Below, in pieces: positions 5,462-5,543 of a stretch of DNA of 5,543 bases (positions are counted from its first letter, which is position 1; every line of letters starts with the position of its first letter). Below the pieces are notes generated by a model. The model was given only the letters and a program-made list of their open reading frames with translations, was not told where the DNA came from and searched no databases. Source of the DNA: an uncultured Eubacteriales bacterium (GTDB lineage Bacteria > Bacillota > Clostridia > Peptostreptococcales > Anaerovoracaceae). A program made the position numbers and the translations under genes. The DNA is taken from positions 6,026 to 11,568 of the forward strand of contig CAJUEB010000024.1 of assembly GCA_910585135.1 (NCBI GenBank), given 5' to 3'.

Positions 5462-5543
5462 ATAGATATGTACATCTAAATGCATGAATACACACATTTA
5501 ACATCACACTGCCTGTGAATCAGTACCTCTCTATTGTAAAGAT

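Noticed and set aside
5463..5478. TAGAT-N6-ATCTA dyad directly before the tRNA
   Set aside because: Short A+T-rich arms within a few bases of the mature 5' end; it could equally be part of the precursor RNA, and nothing supports a regulatory call.
5504..5518. TCACA-N5-TGTGA dyad upstream of tRNA-Leu, CRP-like at first sight
   Set aside because: The half-sites are in the reverse order and spacing relative to the CRP consensus, arms are only 5 bp, and no promoter can be placed around it.

Overview
The window comes from a bacterial chromosome, most likely a low-to-moderate G+C Bacillota. The evidence is strong AGGAGG-type ribosome binding sites, U-tract terminators, a tRNA gene that encodes its own CCA, and protein types shared with Bacillus, Clostridia and Negativicutes. 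I lean weakly towards a Negativicutes-like anaerobe, but nothing here fixes the genus.

Layout, left to right. Bases 2-541 (+) are the 3' end of a YyaL/DUF255-type thioredoxin-domain protein whose start lies off the left edge. Its stop codon overlaps the stop of the convergent gene at 538-1833 (-), a FAD-dependent oxidoreductase of the DAO fold with a C-terminal Rieske [2Fe-2S] domain (YhfW type). Upstream of it, on the same strand, is a 562-residue APC-superfamily permease (2022-3710, -) that resembles the polyamine-uptake branch of the superfamily. A good intrinsic terminator (1952-2005) separates permease and oxidoreductase. A dyad and a weak promoter of its own then precede the oxidoreductase. 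A 274-bp A+T-rich spacer (3711-3984) holds the permease promoter and several small hairpins and palindromes. Next comes an AAA+ ATPase of the AAA_14/DUF4143 type (3985-5196, -), visibly more A+T-rich than the genes to its left. It has a GTG start, a near-consensus promoter and a long perfect inverted repeat just upstream. At the right is tRNA-Leu(GAG) (5379-5461, -) with its hairpin terminator (5334-5368). The last 82 bases (5462-5543) lie upstream of the tRNA and show no convincing promoter.

How the parts may fit together. The permease and the flavin/Rieske oxidoreductase are neighbours on one strand. They could be an uptake-plus-oxidation pair for an amine or amino acid, but this is inference and the terminator between them argues against simple co-transcription. 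The ATPase looks like a self-contained accessory gene inserted next to a tRNA. The most interesting structure is its promoter, where three copies of GTTTTGCG overlap the -35/-10 region, which suggests a repressor operator and possibly autoregulation. I found no CRISPR array, insertion sequence, integrase or toxin-antitoxin pair.
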